Below are positions 14,819-23,862 of a DNA stretch of 64,000 nucleotides, piece by piece. Position 1 is the first letter of the stretch. Each line of letters begins with the position of its first letter. The translations under genes were made by a program, and so were the position numbers. The DNA is from Hoeflea prorocentri (GTDB lineage: Bacteria > Pseudomonadota > Alphaproteobacteria > Rhizobiales > Rhizobiaceae). Under the pieces are notes generated by a model. That model saw only the letters and a list, made by a program, of their open reading frames with translations. It searched no databases and was not told where the DNA came from. The stretch covers positions 3,782,001 to 3,846,000 of the forward strand of contig NZ_JAPJZI010000001.1 in NCBI RefSeq assembly GCF_027944115.1, in the 5' to 3' direction.

Positions 14819-15568
14819 ATGACCGGACTTACCGATGCGTTCGCCTTTCATCCTGAACTTCGGGACAGGATCGCCGACCCGATGACATCCTTTATGCGGG
14901 AGATCACGGTCGACATGCTGCGGGAGCGGTATCCGCAACTGGAAGCCACGTTGGAATGGGTGCATAGCGACAGTGAGCGTGAGGCGACGCGCACCAAGGC
15001 GCTGGCGGGCAGAGATAATGACGATTTGTGGATCTTTGCCTACGGCTCCCTGATGTGGGACCCGGCCTTACGGTTCTCCGAGGTACGCCGAACCGAGGTC
15101 GACGGCCATGCACGCCGGTTTATTCTCCTGGATGATGCCGCACGCGGCAGCGAGGGTGCGCCCGGCCTCATGGCCGCACTGGACAGCGGTTCGGGATGTG
15201 AGGGATTGGCCTTCCATATTGCCGCCAAGGACGTCGATACGGAAACGGAAATCCTGTGGCGGCGGGAGATGATCGGACCGGGCTACGAGCCGCGCTTCGT
15301 CACAGCCAGAATTGACGGCGATGACATCGAGGCGCTGACCTTCGTCGCCGATCACGATGCCGATGTCATCCGACCGGATTTGAGCCGGGCACAACAGATC
15401 GAATGTATCGCACAAGGCGAAGGGTTTCTGGGAACCAGCCGTGCCTATCTCGCCAATATCGTATCTCAACTCGATATCCTGGGCATTCATGATGCGGACT
15501 GTGCGCGGCTTTTAAGGGACGTGGACGATTTTCAGGCCGCATCCGCCGGCAAGGTCGGTGAGAATTGA
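14819..15568 (+). CDS. ChaC-like gamma-glutamylcyclotransferase
   Basis: This 249-residue cytosolic protein shows the gamma-glutamylcyclotransferase mark 'WIFAYGSLMWDP' and, near the end, 'EGFLGTSRAYL', as in ChaC proteins that release 5-oxoproline from glutathione or other gamma-glutamyl compounds. I start it at ATG 14819. The frame is open back to 14453, but the extra residues have no family resemblance and include no clear start. The stop TGA overlaps the TTG start of the dipeptidase, so the two are translationally coupled. Glutathione turnover followed by dipeptide cleavage is a sensible joint role (ChaC yields Cys-Gly, which an M19 dipeptidase can cut). Confidence 0.82.
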   Translation: MTGLTDAFAFHPELRDRIADPMTSFMREITVDMLRERYPQLEATLEWVHSDSEREATRTKALAGRDNDDLWIFAYGSLMWDPALRFSEVRRTEVDGHARRFILLDDAARGSEGAPGLMAALDSGSGCEGLAFHIAAKDVDTETEILWRREMIGPGYEPRFVTARIDGDDIEALTFVADHDADVIRPDLSRAQQIECIAQGEGFLGTSRAYLANIVSQLDILGIHDADCARLLRDVDDFQAASAGKVGEN

Positions 15569-16638
15569 GCAGCTCCACTCGCTTTTTTGACGGTCACAAT
15601 GATTTCCTGCTCAGGCTGATGAAAATGCCGGCGCCGCGTGAGGAGACATGGCTTGGCACAGGGCGCACAGGCCATCTCGATCTCACACGAATGAAAGAAG
15701 CGGGTTTTGCAGGCGGGCTGTTCGCGATCTTCGTGCCACCGGCTTCAGGCGGCCCGCCGCCCGATTTCAAAGCGTTGATGGCGAATCCGCCCTATGATTT
15801 GCCAATACCGCCTGAGATGGATCACAGGATCGCCCAACCAGATGCATTTGGTATGGCGGGCCTGCTTCACTGGATGGAGCGCGTTGCACCGGATGAGTTC
15901 AAGGTCTGCCGGTCGGGCGCGGAGATCCGCGCATCCATGAATGACGGCGTTATTGCCGGTGTGATGCATATGGAGGGTGCTGAGGCGATTGACCCTGATT
16001 TCGATGCGCTTTTCCTGTTCCACGAGATGGGATTGCGGTCACTCGGTCCTGTTTGGAGCCGCCCGACCATCTTCGGCCATGGCGCACCGATGGCTTTCCC
16101 TGGCTCGCCCGATATCGGGCCGGGGCTGACCGATACGGGCAAGGACCTTGTGCGGCTTTGCAACGGTCTCGGAATCATGATCGATTTGTCGCATATGAAC
16201 GAAGCCGGCTTCAATGATGTGGCGGCGATCTCAACAGCGCCGCTGGTTGCCACCCACTCGAATGCACATGCGCTTTGCACTTCGCCGCGCAACCTCACGG
16301 ACCGCCAGCTTCATGCAATCCGAGATACGGGCGGCCTGGTCGGCTTCAATTTCGCTACCTTTTACCTGAACCCGGACGGCACCGCCGCATCCGACACCTC
16401 CTGGGACACAATGCGACGTCAGCTCGATTACCTCATCACAGAGGCGGGCGAAGATCATGTCGGGCTCGGGTCCGATTTCGACGGCTGCGTCCTGCCTGAT
16501 CTGATCGGCGATGTGACCGGAGTGCCAAGGCTCTTTCAGGCGCTGGCGGATAGCGGTTATGACGACTTGATATTGACAAAGCTCGCGCGCGAAAACTGGC
16601 TGGCCTGCCTCGAGCGCAGTCTGAAACCGGCCAGCTGA
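15565..16638 (+). CDS. Membrane-dipeptidase family (M19) zinc peptidase
   Basis: This 357-residue protein belongs to peptidase family M19 (renal dipeptidase type). Zinc-binding features are 'DGHNDF' near residue 9, Glu in 'MHMEGAEAI', and His in 'MIDLSHMNEAG' and 'VATHSNAHA'. No signal peptide is present. It starts with TTG in a TTGA overlap with the stop of the ChaC-like gene; the ribosome site is AAGGTCGGTGAG. Family members hydrolyse dipeptides, including Cys-Gly and D-amino-acid-containing ones, which fits the adjoining ChaC-like enzyme in a glutathione-salvage pair. Confidence 0.88.
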   Translation: MSSSTRFFDGHNDFLLRLMKMPAPREETWLGTGRTGHLDLTRMKEAGFAGGLFAIFVPPASGGPPPDFKALMANPPYDLPIPPEMDHRIAQPDAFGMAGLLHWMERVAPDEFKVCRSGAEIRASMNDGVIAGVMHMEGAEAIDPDFDALFLFHEMGLRSLGPVWSRPTIFGHGAPMAFPGSPDIGPGLTDTGKDLVRLCNGLGIMIDLSHMNEAGFNDVAAISTAPLVATHSNAHALCTSPRNLTDRQLHAIRDTGGLVGFNFATFYLNPDGTAASDTSWDTMRRQLDYLITEAGEDHVGLGSDFDGCVLPDLIGDVTGVPRLFQALADSGYDDLILTKLARENWLACLERSLKPAS

Positions 16639-16734
16639 CCGTGGACCGGACAGGGCGGAGCCCCTCGCCTGACCCACTCCATGATCGATCGATTGCCGAT
16701 CCGATCGCGGCCAAATTGACGCCGGGGCATCGTC

Positions 16735-16756
16735 CGAATACCGTGCCGGGTATTCG
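16735..16756. promoter_or_regulatory. Inverted repeat ahead of the nucleotidyltransferase gene
   Basis: CGAATACC and GGTATTCG are exact inverted 8-base arms with a 6-base spacer, 23 bases before the start. It may be an operator or an mRNA hairpin near the ribosome site. Confidence 0.4.
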
Positions 16757-16779
16757 TACATGGATCGGTAATTACCAGC

Positions 16780-17586
16780 ATGCGGCAAAACGACGTCATC
16801 GACACAATCGCCACCGCACTTCGGGACGCTCCAGGCATCCGGGCGCTGTTCCTGAGCGGCAGCCACGGCAACGGACTGGCCGACGACTATAGCGACATCG
16901 ACTTCGTCATGGTCGCCATTGACGGCGCAAGTGATGAGGCGGCCGAGACCTGGCGCAACGCCGTCAGCCGGACCGGCGACATCGTGCTTTGGTGGGACCG
17001 TAGCGTCCGGCCGGCCATCATCAACGCCATAACCGAGGACTGGACGCGCACCGATGTCGTAATCCAGAAGCCGGATCAATTGACCTGGTTGACAAAGGAC
17101 GGTGTGAAGCCCCTGTTTGACCATGACGGCCTCTTCGACAGCCTGCCGGACACCGCAGAAAAAGGGGGCCCCAATCCTGCGCGGCTCAAATATCAGTTCG
17201 AGGAGTTCATCAGAATCGTCGGGTTGCTACATCTGGCTATCGGCAGGAAGGAATATATCAATGGCGTTGCCGGCCTGTTTCATCTGCGCAACCTTCTGGT
17301 CGACCTGTTGATTGAAGAAACAGCAGCCCCCAACAGGGGCGGCGTTCTGCATCTCAACCGGCTCATCACCCAGGAGCAAAAGGAGCTTCTCATGTCGCTT
17401 CCGCCTGCGGTGCCTGAACATGATGCCCTCATCTCGGCCAACGTTGCCTACGCAAGGGCCTATCTGCCGCGGGCACGCAAACTTGCACAGCAGCAGAACA
17501 TTGACTGGCCAGAGCGTTTCGAAGCGGCGACATGGAAACTCCTGAACGCTTCTTTGGGCATAATCCGGCCGTACGACCCGGACTGA
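16780..17586 (+). CDS. Nucleotidyltransferase-fold protein (aminoglycoside adenylyltransferase-like)
   Basis: This 268-residue protein starts with a polymerase-beta-type nucleotidyltransferase domain. 'LSGSHGNGLADDYSDIDF' holds the G-S pair and the D-x-D metal ligands around residues 25-42. The C-terminal part is helical, as in aminoglycoside 6-adenylyltransferases. It could adenylylate a small molecule, but no feature proves antibiotic resistance and many such chromosomal proteins have no known substrate. No close operon partner is seen: it lies 141 bases after the dipeptidase and faces the AraC gene. Confidence 0.75.
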   Translation: MRQNDVIDTIATALRDAPGIRALFLSGSHGNGLADDYSDIDFVMVAIDGASDEAAETWRNAVSRTGDIVLWWDRSVRPAIINAITEDWTRTDVVIQKPDQLTWLTKDGVKPLFDHDGLFDSLPDTAEKGGPNPARLKYQFEEFIRIVGLLHLAIGRKEYINGVAGLFHLRNLLVDLLIEETAAPNRGGVLHLNRLITQEQKELLMSLPPAVPEHDALISANVAYARAYLPRARKLAQQQNIDWPERFEAATWKLLNASLGIIRPYDPD

Positions 17587-17630
17587 TTTGATCGCCGGCA
17601 TGCCACAAGCCGCACGGAACAGCCAAGAGC

Positions 17631-17663
17631 TCAGGAAACAGACCAGTCCATGGGGTGCTCCGC
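17631..17663 (+). pseudogene. Possible 3' scar of a thioredoxin-like gene
   Basis: About 25 of 30 bases agree, with a one-base gap, with 12583-12612, the end of the intact thioredoxin-like gene. The longest exact run is GTCCATGGG, and both read S-M-G-C-S. It is short and could be chance; I include it because two other scars occur nearby. Confidence 0.3.
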
Positions 17664-17682
17664 CAGGACAGTCCGCGCTCGA

Positions 17683-18624
17683 TCAGTGCATTTTGCGGCC
17701 ACTGATGTGACGCAGCCGGCGCGCCGTGATGCCATAACGACTGTGAAACGATCTGGAAAAATGGCTGTCGTTCCTGAAACCCACCGCTCCCGCTATTTGC
17801 GAAATCGGCAGCGAGGAGCGAACGACAAGGTCCTTTGCCGCATTCAAACGGACGGTCAGTAAATACTGTCCGAACGACTGGTCCGTTCTCGCAAACAGTT
17901 TGTGGACATGGCGGACTGAAATTCTGAAATGTTTCGCGACCTTTTGAGGCGACAGATCGGGGTTGGCGGCATTGCTCTGCACGAATGTCCTGACAACATC
18001 CAGATGCTGGTCAGCAATGCGCTCATTCTTTGTCCCGGCGATCTGAGCCAGCAGCAGGCTCACCATACCCGTCACGGTGTCCCGGCTCGCCCGACCCGCC
18101 AGCATCATCCGCATGTCGTGAAGCAGGGCGGTGGCCGTTGGCGACGCGATCGGAATGGCGCGCCCCAGAATCTCTGCACAACACTCCCCCTGATTGGCGA
18201 TTTCACTTGCCGGAAGATGCAGGCAGGCCTGCCGGAATGCGCCGTCGAATTTCATCGAGAACGGCCGGCGCGCGTCGAGGACAACCGCCGACCCCTTGGG
18301 AACCTTGGTGTTCATACCCCTTTGGGAGATGGTGCTGCTGCCATCAAGCTGAAAGTTCACAAACACTGAATCACTCGGGCTGGCGCTGATGTCTCGCGCG
18401 GTGCGCCGTACGATCTGCGAGCCGGAGCGTATGACCGACATGGTGCTCTCGCCGACAATCTGGGTCGTGACAATGCTTCCGGAAAATGCGCCTTCTCCGA
18501 GGCGCTGTGGTGACAATGACGTGTAGTTGCTGCAGATCGAGTCGTGCCAATATCCAAAGGGATCACGCTGCCCTTTTGTACTGAAAACAGGCAATTCGAC
18601 GCTTTGTGATGCTCGCAGCGACAC
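17683..18624 (-). CDS. AraC-family transcriptional regulator
   Basis: This 313-residue protein has an N-terminal AraC-binding-like domain (of the type seen in FeaR/NphR regulators) and a C-terminal double helix-turn-helix: 'LSPQKVAKHFRISVRHVHKLF' and 'PISQIAGAVGFRNDSHFSRSF', the latter followed by 'RYGITARRLR'. It is divergent from the nitronate monooxygenase gene with 122 bases between the starts, so it most likely activates that operon. A perfect 12-base palindrome lies in the gap. The effector may be a substrate of the downstream enzymes, but nothing in the sequence identifies it. Confidence 0.88.
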   Translation of the reverse strand: MSLRASQSVELPVFSTKGQRDPFGYWHDSICSNYTSLSPQRLGEGAFSGSIVTTQIVGESTMSVIRSGSQIVRRTARDISASPSDSVFVNFQLDGSSTISQRGMNTKVPKGSAVVLDARRPFSMKFDGAFRQACLHLPASEIANQGECCAEILGRAIPIASPTATALLHDMRMMLAGRASRDTVTGMVSLLLAQIAGTKNERIADQHLDVVRTFVQSNAANPDLSPQKVAKHFRISVRHVHKLFARTDQSFGQYLLTVRLNAAKDLVVRSSLPISQIAGAVGFRNDSHFSRSFHSRYGITARRLRHISGRKMH

Positions 18625-18661
18625 CTTCTATTCCCCGAAATGACAGCCGTCAATCTGGCTC

Positions 18662-18673
18662 AGAGTGCACTCT
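18662..18673. promoter_or_regulatory. Perfect 12-base palindrome in the AraC / monooxygenase gap
   Basis: AGAGTGCACTCT is its own reverse complement and lies between the divergent starts. It may be an operator, though AraC proteins commonly use direct repeats. Confidence 0.35.
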
Positions 18674-18746
18674 CGATCAAGTCGGCACCTTGTTCAACAG
18701 CATTACATGATTTTTCATTCAAATGGCTGGAGCACGGAGTAACAAG

Positions 18747-19760
18747 ATGATCACGACTCGTTTTACACAAAAATACGGACTGTCGGTGCCGTTGACGCAA
18801 GCAGGCATGGCGTTTGCCGGCATGACGCCTCCGCTGGGAATTGCCGTGAGCGAGGCCGGAGCCATGGGCTCAATCGCAGGCGTTGGCATCATTCCCCCGG
18901 AAGGCGTCCAGATGCTGGTGGGCGGCATGCAGCAAGGCACTCGGAAACCGTTCCATGTCAATTTCATCACCATCTACACATCACAGGCTCATATTGACCT
19001 GATGTGCGAGATGAAACCGGCGGCAGTTTCATTCCACTGGGGGCATCCGGAAAAGGCATGGATCGATCAGTTGCATGCAGCTGGTGTCGATGTCTGGGAA
19101 CAGGTCGGTGCAGTCGAAGCGGCGGTTTCAGCCGTCGACGACGGCGTTGATGTCATTGTAGCGCAGGGATCGGAAGCGGGCGGGCACAATTACGGGACCG
19201 CAGGAACCATTGCGCTGACGCCGGCCATTGTCGATGCGGTCGCTGAGAAGGCGCTGGTTCTGGCGGCGGGCGGCATCGTCGATGGGCGCGGCATGGCCGC
19301 CGCCCTGATGCTCGGCGCCGACGGCGTCTGGGTCGGCACGCGGTTCGTCGCAAGCAAGGAAGCCTCGGTTGCCGACGAATACAAGGCCCGCCTTTTATCT
19401 GCCGAGACCAGCGGCACCCAAGTCACACATATCTTCGGACGGCATCATCCGGAATTCAACCCGATCCGTGTTCTGTCGAGTGATCTGGTGCGTGAGTGGA
19501 GCGACAAGATCGACGCGATCCCCGTCGGCGATGAAAACAATCCGCATATCGGAGATATGGACCTTCTTGGCCAACCGCAGCCCTTGCACAAATTCACCAA
19601 TATGGTGCCAATGACAGGCGCAACGGGCGATTTCGATCTGCTCCCGCTTTTGTCGGGAGAAGGTGTCGGCCTGATAAACGACCTGCCCGCCGCCGCCGAT
19701 ATCGTTGCCAATATGGCCACCGAAGCGGAACGAGCTTTGGCGACATACAGGGCGGGCTAG
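18747..19760 (+). CDS. Nitronate monooxygenase-family FMN oxidoreductase
   Basis: This 337-residue TIM-barrel flavoprotein resembles 2-nitropropane dioxygenase / nitronate monooxygenase. The hallmark is 'GSEAGGHNYG' in the FMN phosphate region, followed by 'LAAGGIVDGRGMAAALMLGADGVWVGTRF' in pieces typical of the family. It would oxidise alkyl nitronates to carbonyl and nitrite, or act as a general NAD(P)H-flavin oxidase. ATG 18747 has a GGAG site; the in-frame ATG at 18723 adds eight residues without support. It heads a three-gene run with the NmrA-like protein (3 bases later) and the amidase (13 bases after that). Confidence 0.85.
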   Translation: MITTRFTQKYGLSVPLTQAGMAFAGMTPPLGIAVSEAGAMGSIAGVGIIPPEGVQMLVGGMQQGTRKPFHVNFITIYTSQAHIDLMCEMKPAAVSFHWGHPEKAWIDQLHAAGVDVWEQVGAVEAAVSAVDDGVDVIVAQGSEAGGHNYGTAGTIALTPAIVDAVAEKALVLAAGGIVDGRGMAAALMLGADGVWVGTRFVASKEASVADEYKARLLSAETSGTQVTHIFGRHHPEFNPIRVLSSDLVREWSDKIDAIPVGDENNPHIGDMDLLGQPQPLHKFTNMVPMTGATGDFDLLPLLSGEGVGLINDLPAAADIVANMATEAERALATYRAG

Positions 19761-19763
19761 CCC

Positions 19764-20630
19764 ATGGCGAAGTTTCTTGTGTTCGGAGCAACCGGCAATG
19801 TCGGCTCGGCCTTGGGGCGGCGGCTGGTGGCCGGGGGCCATGATGTACACGGCGTAACGCGTGGTGGCGATGGCGAAGGAAAGCTGGCTGCGGCCGGCAT
19901 CAGCCCAATTGTCGGCGATATCGTGAATATGCCGTCGCTGGCTGATCGCCTCAGCGGATTTGACGCCGCGTTTCTTGCCTCGGCTGACGCCCCGGACCAA
20001 GGACGCCGGGAAATCGCAGCAATCGACGCGCTCGTGGCGCAAAACACACCGCATCTCGTGAAACTTTCCGCCCAGTCGGCAGGCCTGACGCCACCCGTCA
20101 GTTTTGGCGTGCAACACCACGCCTCGGAGAACCATCTGAAGGCAAGCGGCGTGAGTTACTCGATCCTGCGGCCGACCTTCTTCCAGCAATCCGTGCTGTT
20201 GATGAAGGACGATATTGCAAGGAAATCGGCCATCACCGCACCGATGGGAAAGGGCAAATCCGCGATGGTGAATGTCGAAGATATTGCAGCAGTTGCGGCC
20301 CGCTGTCTGACGGATCGGGGGCATTCAGGCAAAGTCTATACGCTCACGGGCCCCGAGCCGGTCGGGTTTGCAGACATCTGCGCGGCGCTCTCGGAGCTTC
20401 TGGGCAAAAAGATCAAATATGTCAGTCCACCTGCCCCGATCGCGCGGCTGGTGATGCCGTTTCTGACAGGGATGCCACGCTGGCAAACCAGCCTGATTGT
20501 CGATTTGATGGTGGCTATTCGAATGGGAGCACAGGAAGCGGTCACGTCGGATGTCGAGACGGTTACGGGCAAGCCACCGCGCAGCATTCAAGCGTTTCTG
20601 ACGGAAAACAAAGCCGAGTTTACGGGTTGA
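19764..20630 (+). CDS. NmrA-like NAD(P)-binding protein
   Basis: This 288-residue protein is an atypical short-chain-dehydrogenase relative of the NmrA/HSCARG group. The nucleotide loop is 'VFGATGNVGSALG' at the N-terminus. The SDR Tyr-x3-Lys pair is not evident, which is usual for the group, so it may be an NADPH sensor or a quinone oxidoreductase (compare QorB). It starts 3 bases after the monooxygenase stop and is surely co-transcribed. Confidence 0.82.
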   Translation: MAKFLVFGATGNVGSALGRRLVAGGHDVHGVTRGGDGEGKLAAAGISPIVGDIVNMPSLADRLSGFDAAFLASADAPDQGRREIAAIDALVAQNTPHLVKLSAQSAGLTPPVSFGVQHHASENHLKASGVSYSILRPTFFQQSVLLMKDDIARKSAITAPMGKGKSAMVNVEDIAAVAARCLTDRGHSGKVYTLTGPEPVGFADICAALSELLGKKIKYVSPPAPIARLVMPFLTGMPRWQTSLIVDLMVAIRMGAQEAVTSDVETVTGKPPRSIQAFLTENKAEFTG

Positions 20631-20643
20631 AAGGGAGGTCGAC

Positions 20644-21966
20644 ATGAGCGCGCCGCGAACCGCAAGCAAGCTTGTGGCAGCATCACTTGACGCCTTGAAA
20701 GCGCGATCGGATCTGAACCTTACCACCCAGTTGCTGGAAGACAGCGCCCTGGATGCGGCTGCAAGACAGGATGAGGAAGGGCATGCGGGATCGCTTTGCG
20801 GTCTTCCATTTGTGGTCAAAGCCAATGTCGCGGTCGCAGGCGCGCTGCAAGACGGCGCCTCGCCGGCCTTGACGGGCAACATCGCAACCAAGGATGCGCA
20901 GATCGTGGCAAGACTGCGCGCCGAGGGGGCGATCCCCGTTGCGATGACAAATATGCACGAACTCGCATTCGGCATCACCAGCCAGAACGCGCATTACGGC
21001 CCTGTGAGAAACCCTCATGATCCCAACACAATAGCGGGCGGCTCCAGCGGCGGCACGGCAGCCGCGATAGCTGCAGGCGCCGTTCGAGCCGGAATCGCAT
21101 CGGACACCGGCGGATCAGGCCGCCTGCCCGCCGCTTTTTGCGGCTGTGTGGGGCTTCGGCCCACTCAGGACCGTTATCCGAAAGACGGAATCCTGACGCT
21201 TTCTCACACGCTCGATACGCTGACTGTGATGGGTTCGGACGTGGCAACGGTCATTGCCCTGGACGCGGTTGTCACCGGAGATACTGCCGAGCCGGAAGCC
21301 CGGTCTTTGCGCCTTGGCGTGCTGCACGACCCATTTTGGACCGGGCTCTCGCAGGAGATGTCCGATCTTGGTCAGGGTGTGCTCTCGCGTCTCACGGAGG
21401 CGGGTTTTGATATCATCGAAGGCGATGCGCCGGATATAGAAACGCTAACCGAAACGGCCGGTTTCCCAATCGCACTCAATGAGACGAAGACCAACTGGGA
21501 GGGTTTCGCCAAAGACCTGCGGGGATTGTCGCTTGGCGATTTTGCGGCGGACATCGCCAGCACGGATGTGCGCGCACTTTACGAAACCATGGCGCGGGGC
21601 GAGGTGCCGCCCCCCGAGGCCTATGCCGCGGCGATGAAGGAAGCGCGGCCGGCGTTGAAAGAACTCTTTGCCAAGCTGTTTGACGAAATGGACGTTGATG
21701 CCTTCATATTCCCCACACTTGCCCGAACGGCGCCTTCAATCGAGTCGACGGACACCATAGACATTGATGGCAACATCCTTCCACTGTTTCCGACCTTGAC
21801 CAGGCGCGAACTCGCGGCGAGCGTCGCCGGCCTTCCGGCAATCAGCCTGCCGGCCGGCACCGATGCCAGGGGGCTGCCTTTCGGGATGGAACTGATCGGG
21901 CGTGACGGGGCAGACCGCGCTTTGTTGGGCATTGCGAAGAAGATCGAGCGGTCGTTGGCGCGCTGA
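20644..21966 (+). CDS. Amidase-signature family hydrolase
   Basis: This 440-residue enzyme has the Ser-cisSer-Lys triad of the amidase signature family: Lys59 in 'VVKANV', cis-Ser134 in 'GGSSGG' and nucleophile Ser158 in 'TGGSGR'. Related enzymes act on indoleacetamide, allophanate or aryl amides; the exact substrate is open. A GGGAGG site precedes ATG 20644. As third gene after a nitronate monooxygenase and an NmrA-like reductase, it may belong to the breakdown of a nitrogenous compound controlled by the AraC regulator. The next gene is convergent. Confidence 0.87.
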   Translation: MSAPRTASKLVAASLDALKARSDLNLTTQLLEDSALDAAARQDEEGHAGSLCGLPFVVKANVAVAGALQDGASPALTGNIATKDAQIVARLRAEGAIPVAMTNMHELAFGITSQNAHYGPVRNPHDPNTIAGGSSGGTAAAIAAGAVRAGIASDTGGSGRLPAAFCGCVGLRPTQDRYPKDGILTLSHTLDTLTVMGSDVATVIALDAVVTGDTAEPEARSLRLGVLHDPFWTGLSQEMSDLGQGVLSRLTEAGFDIIEGDAPDIETLTETAGFPIALNETKTNWEGFAKDLRGLSLGDFAADIASTDVRALYETMARGEVPPPEAYAAAMKEARPALKELFAKLFDEMDVDAFIFPTLARTAPSIESTDTIDIDGNILPLFPTLTRRELAASVAGLPAISLPAGTDARGLPFGMELIGRDGADRALLGIAKKIERSLAR

Positions 21967-22062
21967 GAGCACTAAAACCCCGCCGGCATCCGTGCGAAGT
22001 TTTTGCAGATTGTGTGCGAAGCGGCAGTAGGGAATTCCACAACCGCTTCGCTCCGGCTCAAT

Positions 22063-23631
22063 TCAATGACCCAAAATCATGCCAGCGCATTTTTCGCCGA
22101 TCATGATCGACGGCGCGTTGGTGTTGGCGTTTATGATGGTCGGCATGATGGACGCATCGGCGACCCTGAGGCCGGAAACTCCGTGCACGCGCAGCGCGGC
22201 ATCGACAACCGCCATCTCGTCCGACCCCATTTTGCAGGTTCCGACCGGGTGGTAGATGGTCTGCGAATAGTTGCGGACGAATTCGGCCAGATCCTCATCG
22301 CTCTGGACATCGGCGCCGGGCAGGTATTCTTCGCCCCGGAAGTCGTCAAAGGCTTGCGAGTTCAGAATCTTGCGGGCGATCTTCACGCCTTCAACCACCA
22401 CGTCCAGATCACGGCTGTCGCTGTATGTTCCGGGATCGACATTGAGATTGTCCGCCGGGTCCGCCGAAGCCAGTGTCACCCGGCCTTTGCTGCGCGTGCC
22501 GACAATGCCGGGCAGCGCCGTAAGACCATGGCCCTCGGGGTTGCCCGCACCATCAAGAATGAACCAGCCCGGGGCAAAATGGAACTGAAGGTCCGGCGCC
22601 TCGGCGTCCTCGTGCACGGTCATGAACCCGCCTGCCTCGCCGATATTGGAAGTCAGCAGTCCCATGCCTTCGGCCAGTTTCTCCGCCTCTTCGGGACTGG
22701 TCGCTCCGGCAAGGCTGACCTCCTGTGTGCAATGATAGGCCACCGGGGCCATGAAATGATCCTGCAGGTTCTCGCCGACGCCGGGAAGGTCCCTGACGAC
22801 GGTGATGCCGTGTTCCTCCAGTTGCGCTTTCGGGCCGATGCCTGACACCATCAGCAATTGCGGCGAACCATAGGCCCCGGCGCTGACAACCACCTCCCTG
22901 TTGCAATGGGCAGTCTGCAAACCTTCGGGGGTTTCAAACTCCACCCCGACACAGGTTCGACCATCCATCACCAGCCGCCTGGTCATGGCCGAGGTGATGA
23001 CGGTCAGGTTCTCGCGTTCCGCCGCCGGATGGACATAGGACACGGCGGCCGATCCGCGCATACCCTGGCGTTGGGTCACCTGATAAAGGCCAAAGCCTTC
23101 CTGTTTGCCGTCGTTGAAATCATCGTTGAGTGGATATCCCTGTTCTTCCGCTGCTTTCACGAACGCCACAGATAGCGGGTTGGGATCGCGTTGATCCGCC
23201 ACTGTCAAAGGTCCGCCGGAGGCGTGCAGCGGCATGTCTCCCCGTTCCTGGTTCTGGGCCTTCAGGAAATAGGGCAGCACATCGTTCCAGCCCCAGCCGG
23301 TGATGTTGCCCCGGTTCCAGCTGTCATAATTGGCGGGCGCGCCGCGTTGATAAATCATCGCGTTGATCGACGAACACCCTCCAAGAACCTTGCCCCGAGG
23401 CGAATACAATTGCCGTCCGTTCAGCCCCTCCTGCTCGGCCGACGAATAGTCCCAGTCGAGCTCGGTCTTGAACAGGGTTGGAAATGCGGCGGGCACGTGA
23501 ACCGCTTCCTGATCGGCGTCCGTCGGTCCGGCTTCCAGCAACAGCACTGAAGTCTTGGGGTTTTCTGAAAGCCGGCCGGCCACCGCGCATCCTGCCGACC
23601 CCGCACCCACAACGATATAATCAAATTTCAT
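22063..23631 (-). CDS. GMC-family FAD oxidoreductase (choline-dehydrogenase-like)
   Basis: This 522-residue protein is a glucose-methanol-choline oxidoreductase. The FAD loop '[15 protein letters not shown]' starts at residue 7, '[18 protein letters not shown]' is the first GMC signature, '[16 protein letters not shown]' the second, and the catalytic His is in '[10 protein letters not shown]' with Asn in 'INANTNAPS'. It oxidises an alcohol to an aldehyde or ketone. It stands alone on the minus strand, with a GGGAGG site before ATG 23631, and is divergent from the LysE gene. A choline substrate is unlikely to be the only option, as no betaine genes adjoin. Confidence 0.9.
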   Translation of the reverse strand: MKFDYIVVGAGSAGCAVAGRLSENPKTSVLLLEAGPTDADQEAVHVPAAFPTLFKTELDWDYSSAEQEGLNGRQLYSPRGKVLGGCSSINAMIYQRGAPANYDSWNRGNITGWGWNDVLPYFLKAQNQERGDMPLHASGGPLTVADQRDPNPLSVAFVKAAEEQGYPLNDDFNDGKQEGFGLYQVTQRQGMRGSAAVSYVHPAAERENLTVITSAMTRRLVMDGRTCVGVEFETPEGLQTAHCNREVVVSAGAYGSPQLLMVSGIGPKAQLEEHGITVVRDLPGVGENLQDHFMAPVAYHCTQEVSLAGATSPEEAEKLAEGMGLLTSNIGEAGGFMTVHEDAEAPDLQFHFAPGWFILDGAGNPEGHGLTALPGIVGTRSKGRVTLASADPADNLNVDPGTYSDSRDLDVVVEGVKIARKILNSQAFDDFRGEEYLPGADVQSDEDLAEFVRNYSQTIYHPVGTCKMGSDEMAVVDAALRVHGVSGLRVADASIMPTIINANTNAPSIMIGEKCAGMILGH

Positions 23632-23797
23632 AAGTACCTCCCAATCACTTTGCAGTCGCCTGAAGACGACCTACCCTTAAGAGTTATTTTCCGGGCGACG
23701 CATGACAACCCATGGCTGATCATAAATATGTCAATGCCTGTATGTGTGGCACCGGCTGATCCGGCGCCGCTTATTAAGTTCGCGCCCTTTGCACCTT

Positions 23798-23814
23798 ATG
23801 GACGTTCCGTCCAT
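23798..23814. promoter_or_regulatory. Inverted repeat between the GMC and LysE genes
   Basis: ATGGACG and CGTCCAT are exact inverted arms with a 3-base spacer, 49 bases before the LysE start. The shape suits a TetR-type operator, but no TetR gene adjoins. The rest of the 231-base divergent gap shows nothing specific. Confidence 0.4.
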
Positions 23815-23862
23815 GCGCCGTTACAAGACTACAAGGACAGCTGCCAATGAGGGTACAAGGCG

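Noticed and set aside
16780-17586. Antibiotic-resistance gene
   Set aside because: The nucleotidyltransferase domain alone does not show drug modification and no mobile context is visible.
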